From NCBI RefSeq assembly GCF_011405515.1, contig NZ_AP022671.1, positions 2,418,001 to 2,482,000 of the forward strand: a stretch of DNA of 64,000 bases, read 5' to 3'. The notes beneath the pieces were generated by a model, which searched no databases, was not told where the DNA came from, and saw only the letters and a program-made list of their open reading frames with translations. Shown here one piece after another: positions 36,483 through 45,372 of this stretch; position 1 is the first letter of the stretch; each line of letters starts with the position of its first letter. A program made the position numbers and the translations under genes. Source of the stretch: Nitrospira sp. KM1 (GTDB taxonomy: Bacteria; Nitrospirota; Nitrospiria; Nitrospirales; Nitrospiraceae).

Positions 36483-36905
36483 TCACTCCGCATTCAGCTG
36501 ATCGCGAGTGCCGGGCACGCATTCTTCGCGTTTCCATTGTTTGAGGATTTTTTCCTCATTAAAGGTCAGCGTGTATCGATAGCAGTAGAGTCTTTCCTTC
36601 GGCCCTTCTCCCGGTTTTCCCAATAAAGAAGCTGCCTGTTTGGTCGCATCCGCCAGGCCCGAAATATGAAAAGCGCTCAACTCCTTTTCAGTGAGCGGAA
36701 CCCGGTATGTCCAAATCGTATCGCCTCCGAGCGCGGGTGTTTTGGCCGTATGGGGAGGACCCATCTTTTCGATCACGTTGTCCTGAGACAAATGATTGAT
36801 CCCTTTCTTGAAATATCCGTCGCGCCACGGACCACCACACCCGGCACAGAGAACGGTCGCCAAAAGCCATGACGGCATTGTACGGATAATCGACGGGGTG
36901 TTCAT
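36483..36905 (-). CDS. Small lipoprotein, SmpA/OmlA-like
   Basis: This 140-residue protein has a lipoprotein signal peptide with lipobox LCAGC, so it should be lipidated at that Cys. The mature part contains NVIEKMGPPHTAKTPALGGDTIWTYR, which resembles the BamE/SmpA pattern in which a short helix precedes G-x-P and an aromatic-rich strand. The fold assignment is tentative. The ATG at 36905 directly follows the stop of the 81-residue membrane protein (one base apart), so the two form an operon. Confidence 0.65.
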   Translation of the reverse strand: MNTPSIIRTMPSWLLATVLCAGCGGPWRDGYFKKGINHLSQDNVIEKMGPPHTAKTPALGGDTIWTYRVPLTEKELSAFHISGLADATKQAASLLGKPGEGPKERLYCYRYTLTFNEEKILKQWKREECVPGTRDQLNAE

Positions 36906-36906
36906 C

Positions 36907-37152
36907 TCACGATTTGGGTGGGTCTTGAAGTTCCTGCATGCGCTTGATGGAGCAATAGAGGGCATACCCTTGCGCGAGCATTCCGGTGACGAGCAGGCCG
37001 AGGGCCGTCCGAAGCCAGTGAGACCCCTGGTCTTCAAGGCCGTACATTCCAGCCACAAATCCTAAGGCAATAGCGACGATTCCGACAAACCGCGCCACCA
37101 TGGCATTGGCTCGCCAATTCGATTTGGCCGGGTCTTTGGCCGAGGAAAACAT
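36907..37152 (-). CDS. Small two-helix membrane protein
   Basis: This 81-residue protein has two predicted membrane helices (VARFVGIVAIALGFVAGMYG and ALGLLVTGMLAQGYALYCSI) and polar ends (NWRANAMVAR, KRMQELQDPPKS). The family is not recognised. It is co-transcribed with the following small lipoprotein, one base apart, and follows the TPR lipoprotein gene by 32 bp, suggesting a three-gene envelope cluster. Confidence 0.6.
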   Translation of the reverse strand: MFSSAKDPAKSNWRANAMVARFVGIVAIALGFVAGMYGLEDQGSHWLRTALGLLVTGMLAQGYALYCSIKRMQELQDPPKS

Positions 37153-37184
37153 ACTTGTACGCTACAACGGAACGCGCGAGCGGT

Positions 37185-37859
37185 TCAACTCTGCGCAAGG
37201 CGAATCGTGCGTGCTCGGGATTCGAAAGTCACGGCTTCATCTTTCCGGCCCATCTTCCTCAACGCATTGGCAAGGTCCTCAAGTGTTTTGGCCACTTCAG
37301 GATGAGAAGCACCCAGCGCGCGCTCTCTGATCATCAAGGCACGGCGATAGAGAGGCTCGGCTTGGTCGGGATGACCCTGGGAGACACGCAACTGCGCCAG
37401 ATTCACCACACTGAGCGCGACATCGGGATGATCCGGCCCGAGCAATTGCTCCTTGATGGCCAACGCCCGTTTCAAGAGTGGATCGGCCTCAGCATATTGC
37501 CCGTACATGCGATGCAGGACGCCCAGATTGTTCAGCACTGCCGCCACATCCGCATGCTGCTCTCCGTGGACCGCTTGGTAAATTTTGAGGGCCTGCAAAT
37601 ACACCGGCTCGGCCTCCGTGTGCTTCCCCTGTCCGGCATAGACCTGCGCGAGCTGTGAGAGACTGACGGCGACTCGTCGATCCTGGAGACCGAACTCCTC
37701 GGCTTTCCCAACCGCCACCCGAAAGATCCGTTCAGCCTCCGCATAGTTGCCTTGCTGGACGGCTCGTTGCCCGGCGGCCATCGTCGATTCCCACGATTGC
37801 TGCTCGCAGCCCTGCAAACAGAGGGCGAGGACTGCGGTCACAAGGCAGGTTCGGATCAT
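37185..37859 (-). CDS. TPR-repeat lipoprotein
   Basis: This 224-residue protein has a lipobox LQGC at residue 18. It is followed by four to five 42-residue kinesin-light-chain-like tetratricopeptide repeats (for example ALKIYQAVHGEQHADVAAVLNNLG, RALAIKEQLLGPDHPDVALSVVNLA, RALMIRERALGASHPEVAKTLEDLA). Such repeats mediate protein-protein contacts, here probably at the periplasmic face of a membrane. It is coupled to the upstream flavoenzyme gene by an ATGA overlap (37856-37859). Confidence 0.85.
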   Translation of the reverse strand: MIRTCLVTAVLALCLQGCEQQSWESTMAAGQRAVQQGNYAEAERIFRVAVGKAEEFGLQDRRVAVSLSQLAQVYAGQGKHTEAEPVYLQALKIYQAVHGEQHADVAAVLNNLGVLHRMYGQYAEADPLLKRALAIKEQLLGPDHPDVALSVVNLAQLRVSQGHPDQAEPLYRRALMIRERALGASHPEVAKTLEDLANALRKMGRKDEAVTFESRARTIRLAQS

Positions 37860-39244
37860 CGTTTGTCTATGCGCTCGACAAGGGCTTCGGCCGGATATGT
37901 GACGATCTCGGCAAGCGTCGGGTGGTAATGCGGCATGCGCATCAGATCATACACGGTCCCACGATAGTACATGACGGCGATCAGCTCATGAATCAGCTCA
38001 CCTGCCTCTGGTCCCACGATTTGCGCTCCCAGCAATTGCCCATTCTCCGGAACCGCCAGGAGTTTCACAAATCCGTACCGATCCCCTCTGCACATGGCCT
38101 TGCCGTGATCACTGAAGGGATAGGACGCCACGAGATAAGGAATCTCTCTCACACGGCAGGTCTTCTCGCTCAAGCCCACGAGAGCGACTTGAGGATCGGT
38201 GAAGATGACCTCCGTCACGAGCCGATCGTCGAACTGTCTGGGCACCTCAGCCAAATGAGTCGCGTTGAAACCGGCCAGCTCACCCTGCTGAATGGCAATA
38301 TGGACGATGTCATACAGATTGGTTACGTCGCCGACGGCAAAAATATGCCGCTGTGACGTTCGCATCGCTCCATCAACGACCACGCGCCCGTCAACCACCC
38401 TGACATCAGCCGCCTCCAGGTTCAGATCGTCGACACAGGGACGCCGTCCCATTGCCTGCAGTACCTGTTCGCCCCGGACAGTCATTGGTTCTCCACGATG
38501 TATGAACGAGACGGACCTGCTCGCTTCAACTCCTTTGCGGATTCCAGTTAGAGCCGTATCCGTGAATACCGTTACGCCTTCATCTTCAAGAGCCTGCTTC
38601 AGTACCGTCCCGATATCATCGTCGAGGTGCGACAGCAGGTGAGGGCTCCGTTGAATGACCGTGACAGACGTTCCAATACGTGAAAAAAATTGCCCCAGTT
38701 CCAGGGCAACCGGGCCGGCGCCCAATACAATCAGAGAGGAGGGTTGATCTCGAAGATCGAGGAGGTCATCGCTGGTGAGATAACCGCACTCCCTCAATCC
38801 GGGAATGGCGACTTCCCGGGGCACCGAGCCGGTGGCAATAATGAATGCCTTGCCCGTCAGACGAAATGGCCCTGCTTGCAGCTCGTGAGGACTGAGAAAT
38901 GAGGCGTGATGCTCGTAGAGCGCAAAGCGAGGATCTCGAAGTTGGCCGATGCGATAGTCTGCAAATTCGCTGACTAAGCGGTCCTTGCGGTCAATAATGG
39001 TCTTGAGGTCGGCCTTCGCCGCGGCGGGTGCCAGCCCGAATTCCTGCGCCCGTTGTATTAAAGCGGCGATCTCTGCCGTTCTGAGAATCGCCTTCGTGGG
39101 CATGCAGCCACGGAGAATACAGAGGCCTCCCAACGGCCCCTGATCCACAATGGCCACATCGGCGCCTGCATCCTTTGCGGTTCGAGCGGCGGCATACCCA
39201 GCCGACCCCCCTCCGATAATGATCACATCATGTGTCCGGTCCAT
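37856..39244 (-). CDS. FAD-dependent pyridine nucleotide-disulfide oxidoreductase (Lpd/MerA-like)
   Basis: This is a 462-residue protein. It has FAD motif IIIGGGSAGYAAARTA, redox-active disulfide GGLCILRGCMPTK (C42-x4-C47) and NAD motif IVLGAGPVALELGQFF. A second FAD motif, HIFAVGDV, and the dimerisation-domain catalytic His in HYHPTLAEIVTYPAE follow. All catalytic residues of dihydrolipoamide dehydrogenase/mercuric reductase-type enzymes are present, but no lipoyl or heavy-metal domain and no dehydrogenase-complex genes are nearby. The substrate is therefore open. It is co-translated with the TPR lipoprotein, an unusual partner. Confidence 0.88.
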   Translation of the reverse strand: MDRTHDVIIIGGGSAGYAAARTAKDAGADVAIVDQGPLGGLCILRGCMPTKAILRTAEIAALIQRAQEFGLAPAAAKADLKTIIDRKDRLVSEFADYRIGQLRDPRFALYEHHASFLSPHELQAGPFRLTGKAFIIATGSVPREVAIPGLRECGYLTSDDLLDLRDQPSSLIVLGAGPVALELGQFFSRIGTSVTVIQRSPHLLSHLDDDIGTVLKQALEDEGVTVFTDTALTGIRKGVEASRSVSFIHRGEPMTVRGEQVLQAMGRRPCVDDLNLEAADVRVVDGRVVVDGAMRTSQRHIFAVGDVTNLYDIVHIAIQQGELAGFNATHLAEVPRQFDDRLVTEVIFTDPQVALVGLSEKTCRVREIPYLVASYPFSDHGKAMCRGDRYGFVKLLAVPENGQLLGAQIVGPEAGELIHELIAVMYYRGTVYDLMRMPHYHPTLAEIVTYPAEALVERIDKR

Positions 39245-39288
39245 GTTCCGTCAGACCTGTCGTTCAGTTTACACTGTACTCAGAGCGT

Positions 39289-39528
39289 ATGAATGGTGAA
39301 GAATACATGATGATCCGTCCAGGCCGCTATCGTCATTATAAGGGACGGGAGTACGAGGTTATCGGTGTCGCCAGGCATTCCGAAACCGAAGAGGAGTTTG
39401 TCGTGTATCGCGCTTTGTACGGCGACTTCGGTCTTTGGATCAGGCCGACATTGATGTTCAGTGAGACCATCCTGATCGAAGGTCGCTCCATTCCCCGATT
39501 CCAGCTCATCGCAGATCCCCCCTCTTAG
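39289..39528 (+). CDS. DUF1653-family protein
   Basis: This 79-residue protein contains RPGRYRHYKGREYEVIGVARHSETEEEFVVYRALY and ends with an arginine-rich strand, as in DUF1653 proteins, which are small single-domain proteins of unknown function. The start is uncertain: the conserved domain begins at the second/third Met (39307/39310), so the first six residues may not be translated. It is divergent from the Lpd-like gene. Confidence 0.8.
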   Translation: MNGEEYMMIRPGRYRHYKGREYEVIGVARHSETEEEFVVYRALYGDFGLWIRPTLMFSETILIEGRSIPRFQLIADPPS

Positions 39529-39649
39529 ATACTTTAATCGGCGCTTCCGGAACCCGGTGGACTTCCCGCCCAGCCCGGTCACGCAAAACAGCGACGTCCT
39601 GCTCCTTAAGTATGGACCCTCCCTGCCGATAGAGAGATGAGAGGGGAGC

Positions 39650-40261
39650 ATGCCGATCATACTCAGTGTCAACGGCAATGTGGAATCGTATCCGGCCTCC
39701 CCGCTGCCATCGAAGACAGCTCGTGTCGAATCCGTGGGAGCTTCGGCGGATGCGCCTTCGGAGGAGCGTGGCCGACGGTCCACTCAACTTGCACGCGAAG
39801 CGTACGAACAGCAAACCAGGCAGACGGGGTTCACCAGGATCACCGTCCTCGCGCAAGATTTGATGACCTCGCCGGTCGTGACGCTCGGTTCAGACGGTAC
39901 CCTCACCGAAGCGTGGGAATTGATGAAGCTGAAAGGATTTCGTCACCTTCCCGTCACATCGCTCCACGGTACGTTAGTGGGAATGGTATCCGATCGAGAT
40001 CTTCTTCGACAGGTTCCAGACTTTCTGGTTTCCAAGATGGCCGTCATTGCCTCCACTCGCCGTTTGGCAGAAATTATCTCTCCCCGTCTGATCTCAGCGA
40101 CTCCGACAACCGACATCCGGGAGATTGCGCGGGTCATGGCAGAAGAGGATATCCGCGCCGTTCCGATACTGGATTGGAACCGTTGCCCCATCGGCATCAT
40201 TACGACTGCGGATCTTCTTCACGGACTCGCTCGCCATATTCCTCTCGAATTGTGGACGTGA
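39650..40261 (+). CDS. CBS-domain-pair protein
   Basis: This is a 203-residue protein. A polar, Ser/Glu-rich N-terminal 60 residues is followed by two CBS motifs: VLAQDLMTSPVVTLGSDGTL with FRHLPVTSLHGTLVGMVSDRDLL, and ISPRLISATPTTDIREIA with IRAVPILDWNRCPIGIITTADLL. CBS pairs bind adenine nucleotides and regulate partners. No catalytic domain is attached. ATG 39650 follows AGGGGA. Confidence 0.88.
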   Translation: MPIILSVNGNVESYPASPLPSKTARVESVGASADAPSEERGRRSTQLAREAYEQQTRQTGFTRITVLAQDLMTSPVVTLGSDGTLTEAWELMKLKGFRHLPVTSLHGTLVGMVSDRDLLRQVPDFLVSKMAVIASTRRLAEIISPRLISATPTTDIREIARVMAEEDIRAVPILDWNRCPIGIITTADLLHGLARHIPLELWT

Positions 40262-40307
40262 GGCAGTTGCCTTCGTCGCCTGCCTTCAAGCCTGATTGCC
40301 TAATTTG

Positions 40308-40327
40308 CATCTCTCCGTCGAGAGATG
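40308..40327. terminator. Hairpin between convergent genes
   Basis: CATCTCTC-CGTC-GAGAGATG is a perfect 8-base stem with a 4-base loop. It sits between the CBS gene and the convergent MEKHLA gene. Neither side has a clear T-run, so termination is only suggested by position. Confidence 0.4.
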
Positions 40328-40337
40328 TGACGAGGCG

Positions 40338-40808
40338 TCAGGACATCCACTTCCACTTTTCAAACGTGGCGGCTTGACCCACCGTCTGCCCGTTGCAATC
40401 CCGTATCGTCCAGATGCACGCATCATCGACAATAAAACGCCGTCCCGAAGACGTGATCCGGACACCCCGGTAGCGATCGAAATATCCACGCTCCCTCGCC
40501 AGAGACAACATGCGATCGCGCTCGGCCTGTTCAACAGGTTCGGCAGTAAATCTTGAGGGCATGGTTTTCATGCGTTCCCAGGAAAAATCCCACAGCGAGA
40601 GCGCCGCCTGGTTGGCATAATTCAGAATGGGATCCTCTTCTTTGCCATGTGATACGACAATGCGCGGAAATTCAAATAACCTACGGGCCTGAGTTTCCGG
40701 CCCTCCGCTCCGATCGATCAATTCACGGCCGGTCCAATGACAATGGCTGTCCAACATCCATTGGGTCCATTCCACCACCTGACCATCCTTCCAAGGCAAT
40801 CGGGACAC
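40338..40808 (-). CDS. MEKHLA-domain protein
   Basis: This 156-residue protein is one MEKHLA domain, a PAS-related fold. Diagnostic stretches are LNYANQAALSLWDFSWERMKTMPSR and GVRITSSGRRFIVDDACIWTI with the end GQTVGQAATFEKW. In plants the domain closes HD-ZIP III transcription factors; in bacteria it stands alone and probably senses a small ligand. It is monocistronic, convergent with the CBS gene and divergent from leuC. Confidence 0.85.
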   Translation of the reverse strand: MSRLPWKDGQVVEWTQWMLDSHCHWTGRELIDRSGGPETQARRLFEFPRIVVSHGKEEDPILNYANQAALSLWDFSWERMKTMPSRFTAEPVEQAERDRMLSLARERGYFDRYRGVRITSSGRRFIVDDACIWTIRDCNGQTVGQAATFEKWKWMS

Positions 40809-40876
40809 AGTCGTCCACTCCTTCGTTGAAATGATTCGTGCGTGCCCGGCTACGGTGAGGCAGGGCGCTTCACACG

Positions 40877-40906
40877 TGTACAGGGCCTAGGACGACTCTG
40901 TATAAT
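40877..40906 (+). promoter_or_regulatory. Candidate sigma-70 promoter of leuCD
   Basis: A perfect TATAAT (40901-40906) is preceded, 18 bases upstream, by TGTACA (40877-40882), a partial -35. It lies 32 bases before the leuC start codon. No leader peptide or attenuator was recognised in the short leader. Confidence 0.5.
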
Positions 40907-40938
40907 AGCTCTCCCTGAAACACTCAGAGGAGATAGTC

Positions 40939-42342
40939 ATGTCGGGTCAGACTCTATTCGAAAAAATCTGGGATTCACACATCGTTCGCTCGGAACCTGA
41001 TGGAACGACTCTACTATATATCGACAGGCAACTGGTCCATGAAGTGACGTCCCCCCAAGCCTTCGAAGGCCTGAAACTCGCGGGCCGACGTCCCAGGCGT
41101 CCGGGAGCGACGCTGGCGGTCCCCGACCACAATGTTCCAACGACCGATCGCAGTCTGGGTATTACGGACCGCGTCAGTGCGTTGCAGATTCAGACGCTGA
41201 GCGACAACTGCCGGGATTTCGGGATCACGTTGTTCGGGATGGATGATCCCCGCCAGGGCATTGTGCACGTCATCGGTCCGGAGCAGGGATTCACGCTTCC
41301 GGGTACCACCATCGTCTGCGGTGATTCGCATACGTCCACTCATGGTGCCTTTGGCGCCTTGGCGTTCGGCATTGGAACCAGCGAAGTCGAGCATGTCTTG
41401 GCCACGCAATGTTTGGTCCAGAAACGACCGAAGACGATGGCCATCAAAGTGGACGGGGCCCTATCACCCCACTGCTCGGCCAAGGATGTCATTCTCGCCA
41501 TTATTGGAAAACTCGGAACGGCAGGAGGCACCGGCTACGTGATCGAGTATACCGGATCCGTCATTCGTGCTCTCAGCATGGAAGGACGGATGACGCTGTG
41601 CAACATGTCGATCGAAGCGGGAGCGAGAGCGGGGATGGTGGCGCCGGATGAAAAGACTGTCGCCTATATTCAAGACCGTCCATTGGCGCCTCGAGGCGCC
41701 CTCTTCAATCAGGCGGTGAACGCCTGGGCGTTGCTGAAAACCGATGAAGATGCAAAATACGACGCGACTGTTGTATTACATGCGGAGGAGATCGCCCCGC
41801 AGGTAAGCTGGGGGACGAGCCCCGGTATGGTGACCGGTGTCGACGGCACCGTTCCTGATCCTGCGGCCATCGGAGACGAGAAGACGAGGATGGCAACCGA
41901 GCGGGCGCTGGAATATATGGGACTGAGACCCAACATGTCTATTACCGACATCACCATCGACAAGGTCTTCATCGGGTCTTGTACGAACTCACGCATCGAA
42001 GACCTTCGTCTGGCGGCGAGACTCGCGAAAGGCAGAACGGTCGCGAAATCCGTACACGCGATGGTAGTGCCTGGATCGGGGCTGATCAAGCGACAGGCTG
42101 AGGAAGAGGGTCTCCACCGAGTGTTTACTGATGCGGGATTCGAATGGCGGGAGGCAGGGTGCAGCATGTGCTTGGCGATGAACGCCGACGTGCTTCAGCC
42201 CGGCGAACGGTGTGCGTCGACCAGCAATCGAAACTTCGAAGGACGGCAGGGGGCCGGCGGCCGAACGCATCTGGTGTCCCCCGCTATGGCCGTCGCCGCG
42301 GCGATTGAGGGGCATTTCGTCGACATTCGAAACTGGAGATAG
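40939..42342 (+). CDS. leuC: 3-isopropylmalate dehydratase large subunit
   Basis: This 467-residue protein has the expected length. It carries [14 protein letters not shown] near the N-terminus and the three [4Fe-4S] cysteines in [11 protein letters not shown] and [10 protein letters not shown], plus the substrate-site [10 protein letters not shown]. With LeuD it isomerises 2- and 3-isopropylmalate in leucine biosynthesis. ATG 40939 follows GAGGAG. leuD begins five bases after its stop. Confidence 0.96.
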   Translation: MSGQTLFEKIWDSHIVRSEPDGTTLLYIDRQLVHEVTSPQAFEGLKLAGRRPRRPGATLAVPDHNVPTTDRSLGITDRVSALQIQTLSDNCRDFGITLFGMDDPRQGIVHVIGPEQGFTLPGTTIVCGDSHTSTHGAFGALAFGIGTSEVEHVLATQCLVQKRPKTMAIKVDGALSPHCSAKDVILAIIGKLGTAGGTGYVIEYTGSVIRALSMEGRMTLCNMSIEAGARAGMVAPDEKTVAYIQDRPLAPRGALFNQAVNAWALLKTDEDAKYDATVVLHAEEIAPQVSWGTSPGMVTGVDGTVPDPAAIGDEKTRMATERALEYMGLRPNMSITDITIDKVFIGSCTNSRIEDLRLAARLAKGRTVAKSVHAMVVPGSGLIKRQAEEEGLHRVFTDAGFEWREAGCSMCLAMNADVLQPGERCASTSNRNFEGRQGAGGRTHLVSPAMAVAAAIEGHFVDIRNWR

Positions 42343-42346
42343 GGAG

Positions 42347-42970
42347 ATGCAGGCCTTTACCACATTGACAGGGCGAGTAGCCGTTCTCGATCGCATGAAT
42401 GTCGATACGGACCAGATCATCCCGAAGCAGTTCCTGAAGACCATCAAGCGGACGGGATTGCGCGAAGGGCTGTTTTACGACTGGCGGAAGTTGAAAGATG
42501 GATCGGCTGATCCGGCGTTCTTTTTAAACCAACCTCGTTACGCGGGGGCGGCGATTCTGCTGACCAGGGATAACTTCGGCTGCGGGTCGTCCAGAGAGCA
42601 CGCGCCGTGGGCCTTGCTCGATCAGGGCTTTCGCTGCATCATTGCGCCGAGCTTTGCCGACATTTTTTACAACAACTGCCTTCAAAACGGCATCCTTCCA
42701 GTGACGTTACAGGCCGAAGAAGTGCAAGATCTCATGCGTGACGTCATCGCAACTCCCGGCGCGCAAGCGACCGTCGATCTGGACACTCAGCTCGTGACTG
42801 GGCCGGCAGGTGGGACCTATCGGTTCGCGATCGATCCGTTCAGGAAGGATTGTCTATTCCGTGGCCTGGACTCAATCGGGCTGACATTGCAGCACGAGGG
42901 AGCCATTGCCGCCTATGAGGCCCGACGACGTGCCGAGGCGCCCTGGCTGTTTGCCGATATTGGGCGGTAA
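42347..42970 (+). CDS. leuD: 3-isopropylmalate dehydratase small subunit
   Basis: This 207-residue protein has the usual length, with [35 protein letters not shown] and [16 protein letters not shown], all diagnostic of LeuD. It forms the swivelling domain of the LeuCD dehydratase. ATG 42347 has GGAG eight bases upstream. An in-frame extension back to 42212 lies inside leuC and was rejected. Confidence 0.96.
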   Translation: MQAFTTLTGRVAVLDRMNVDTDQIIPKQFLKTIKRTGLREGLFYDWRKLKDGSADPAFFLNQPRYAGAAILLTRDNFGCGSSREHAPWALLDQGFRCIIAPSFADIFYNNCLQNGILPVTLQAEEVQDLMRDVIATPGAQATVDLDTQLVTGPAGGTYRFAIDPFRKDCLFRGLDSIGLTLQHEGAIAAYEARRRAEAPWLFADIGR

Positions 42971-42984
42971 GGGATGAATCTCCG

Positions 42985-43371
42985 TTGAACCGGTCTGCGT
43001 TGCTCATTCCCGTTATGTGGCTTTGGCGCCCAAAACTCTTTTTCCTCCTCATCCTGTTCGTTGGATCGGCGTATTTGCTCGTCGCGTTCAACTATAGTTA
43101 TTCCGACGGCAGCCGGGCCGGGTATATTCAGAAGTTTTCCAAAAAGGGATGGTTCTGCAAGACTCACGAAGGTGAGCTGGCGATGACGACCGTCCCGGGG
43201 TTGGCGCCCGTCTTGTGGGATTTTACAATTTGGGACGAGAACGTGGCGACCGACCTCTCGAAGATCTTGGGAAAACGTGTGATCCTTCATTACAAGGAAT
43301 ATCGGTATCTTCCCACGACCTGCTTCGGTGACACGCCCTATTTTGTGGATCGCGTCGAGCTGCAAGAATAG
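42985..43371 (+). CDS. Hypothetical protein with one N-terminal membrane helix
   Basis: This is a protein of up to 128 residues. A hydrophobic helix (LFFLLILFVGSAYLLVAF) is followed by a soluble domain with SDGSRAGYIQKFSKKGWFCKTHEGELAM and KRVILHYKEYRYLPTTCFGDTPYFV. The text SDGxRxGxIxKFSxKGxxxKTxEG recurs in small uncharacterised bacterial proteins I have seen in many phyla. It has no assigned function. The start is TTG 42985 or ATG 43015. It converges on corA. Confidence 0.7.
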   Translation: MNRSALLIPVMWLWRPKLFFLLILFVGSAYLLVAFNYSYSDGSRAGYIQKFSKKGWFCKTHEGELAMTTVPGLAPVLWDFTIWDENVATDLSKILGKRVILHYKEYRYLPTTCFGDTPYFVDRVELQE

Positions 43372-43376
43372 CAGGG

Positions 43377-44435
43377 TTATAACCACTGCTTCTTACGAAA
43401 TGCGATGAGCATTCCGATGCCGACAGCGGCCATGACCCCCAGGATGATGGGATACCCCCATTCAAATTTCAATTCGGGCATATTTTCAAAATTCATCCCG
43501 TAGATGCTGGCGATAAAGCTCAGCGGCATGAAGATAGTGGTAATGACGGTCAGCACGCGCATGACCGCGTTCAGACGATAACTCACGCTTGAAAGATAGA
43601 TATCCAGGCTCGCCGATACCATTTCCCGCAGCGTTTCGATCGTGTCCACGATCTGAACGACATGGTCATAGACATCCCGGAAGAAAATCTTCGTGGTCTG
43701 CTGGAGCAACGGACAATCCGACCGTGACAAATTGTTCATGACATCGCGCAATGGCCAGACCGCCCGTCGGATGAAGAGCAACTGCCGCTTGAGCGCGTGA
43801 ATGTCCTTGAGCGTGTCCGGTTTGGGATCGGCCACCACCACTTGTTGGACCGATTCGATCTTTTCACCGACTCCCTCAAGCACGGCAAAGTATTGATCCA
43901 CGATGGCGTCCACGAGCGAGTACAGCAGGTAATCTGGTCCAGCCTGCCGAAGACGTCCTTTTCCTCCCCGCAGTCGATCCCGCACCGGCTCGAACACATC
44001 GGTCCCATTTTCCTGGAACGACAGTACGAAGTTTCGTCCCAATACCAGGCTGACCTGTTCGACCATCACCTCCTGACGTCCTGTGGGTGTCAGCATCTTC
44101 ATAACGAGGAACACATGGGTGTCGTAATCGTCCAATTTGGGGCGCTGGTCCGTGTTCGCGATGTCCTCGAGCAACAGGGGATGCAGAGTGAATTGTCTTC
44201 CGAACGCCTCGAGCACTTCCATCTTATGGACCCCGCTGACATTGAGCCATACGGTCGAGTCGTCCGCAGGAGGCGCCACAAGGTCCCATGAGCCGTCGAC
44301 CTGTCGCTCGTTGCAGGTGGCTGAGGAATAACGGAATTCCGTCACCGTCACCTGTTCGGATTTCTTCTCACCGATATGGACGAGTGTTCCGGGAGGGAGC
44401 CCAGTCTTCCTGGAACGCTTTTGCACGAGTTTCAT
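43377..44435 (-). CDS. corA: CorA-type magnesium/cobalt transporter
   Basis: This 352-residue protein has a large N-terminal cytoplasmic domain and two C-terminal membrane helices. The YGMNF signature, the GMN selectivity filter of CorA, comes after LSFIASI. The last helix ends IAFRKKQWL. It forms pentameric channels for Mg2+ entry. ATG 44435 is preferred because GAGGG lies about five bases upstream; in-frame GTG 44471 and TTG 44474 lack one. Confidence 0.93.
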   Translation of the reverse strand: MKLVQKRSRKTGLPPGTLVHIGEKKSEQVTVTEFRYSSATCNERQVDGSWDLVAPPADDSTVWLNVSGVHKMEVLEAFGRQFTLHPLLLEDIANTDQRPKLDDYDTHVFLVMKMLTPTGRQEVMVEQVSLVLGRNFVLSFQENGTDVFEPVRDRLRGGKGRLRQAGPDYLLYSLVDAIVDQYFAVLEGVGEKIESVQQVVVADPKPDTLKDIHALKRQLLFIRRAVWPLRDVMNNLSRSDCPLLQQTTKIFFRDVYDHVVQIVDTIETLREMVSASLDIYLSSVSYRLNAVMRVLTVITTIFMPLSFIASIYGMNFENMPELKFEWGYPIILGVMAAVGIGMLIAFRKKQWL

Positions 44436-44568
44436 AAGACCCTCAACGCTCAGCTTGTACGCAGGTTTCACCAATCGGTCAAGAGCCGGCCCGGCCGTCG
44501 GATGACTTTCCCTTTCCCGACAACGACGGACCTGCTAGTCTCTCATTGGAAACCCTGGGGAATGAACC

Positions 44569-45372
44569 ATGGAACCTGAGTTGATACGGTTGACGGAAGC
44601 CATAAGACAAGCGGGCACTCGGTCGCTCGAGCTGGCGAAATTGGGCTTTGAAGTCCACACGAAAAAAGATCATTCACCGGTCACCACGGCTGACCTCGAA
44701 GTCAACGCGATCCTCCACCGGATGCAGCAGGAGCACTTTCCGTCGGACGGGTGGCTTTCTGAGGAATCGCCGGATGATCTCACCCGATTGAACAAATCCC
44801 GCGTCTGGATCGTCGATCCGATCGACGGCACGAAGGCCTATGTGAACCGATTGCCGGAGTTTTGCATTTCCGTGGCCTTGGTCGAAAATCGCACCCCGGT
44901 CTTGGCAGCCATTCTCAATCCTTCCACCCGGGAGCTCTTCACGGCGATTCGCGGGAAAGGCCTTTCGCTCAACGGCAAGCCGCTCTCACCGCCGCCTCAG
45001 CCGGATGATCGGCCCGTCGTCCTAGTCAGCCCCTGGGAATTGAGAACGGGCCGCTGGAGTGCTATGGAACAATCCGTCCATTGCCGGCCGATCCTCTCTA
45101 TCGCCAGCGCGCTGGCTCTTGTCGCAGCCGGACGCGCACAGGCCAGTCTCACGATCGAGTCAGAAAATGAATGGGATTTGGCTGCCGGAGTGCTACTGAT
45201 CGTCGAAGCAGGCGGATCCATTACGGATGGATCGGGTCGAGCATTCGTCTTCAATCAGCCGACTCCACGTTTTCATGGGGTCGTCGCGGTAGCAGGTACG
45301 GCTGAGCCGGGTCTACGCCGTGCGCTGGAAGCCCATGCCGCAACCGCACGAGAGAAGAAGGCTCCGTCATGA
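44569..45372 (+). CDS. cysQ: CysQ-like 3'(2'),5'-bisphosphate nucleotidase / inositol monophosphatase family
   Basis: This 267-residue protein carries the metal-binding motifs of the FIG superfamily: SEESPDD, VDPIDGTKAYVNRLPEFCISVAL and the C-terminal ENEWDLAAGVLLIVEAGG (WDxAAG). The insertion and the T-K-x-Y-V-N-R stretch fit CysQ, which removes PAP made during sulfate activation, better than inositol phosphatases; this is family inference. It is coupled to the next dehydrogenase gene by ATGA (45369-45372). Confidence 0.85.
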   Translation: MEPELIRLTEAIRQAGTRSLELAKLGFEVHTKKDHSPVTTADLEVNAILHRMQQEHFPSDGWLSEESPDDLTRLNKSRVWIVDPIDGTKAYVNRLPEFCISVALVENRTPVLAAILNPSTRELFTAIRGKGLSLNGKPLSPPPQPDDRPVVLVSPWELRTGRWSAMEQSVHCRPILSIASALALVAAGRAQASLTIESENEWDLAAGVLLIVEAGGSITDGSGRAFVFNQPTPRFHGVVAVAGTAEPGLRRALEAHAATAREKKAPS

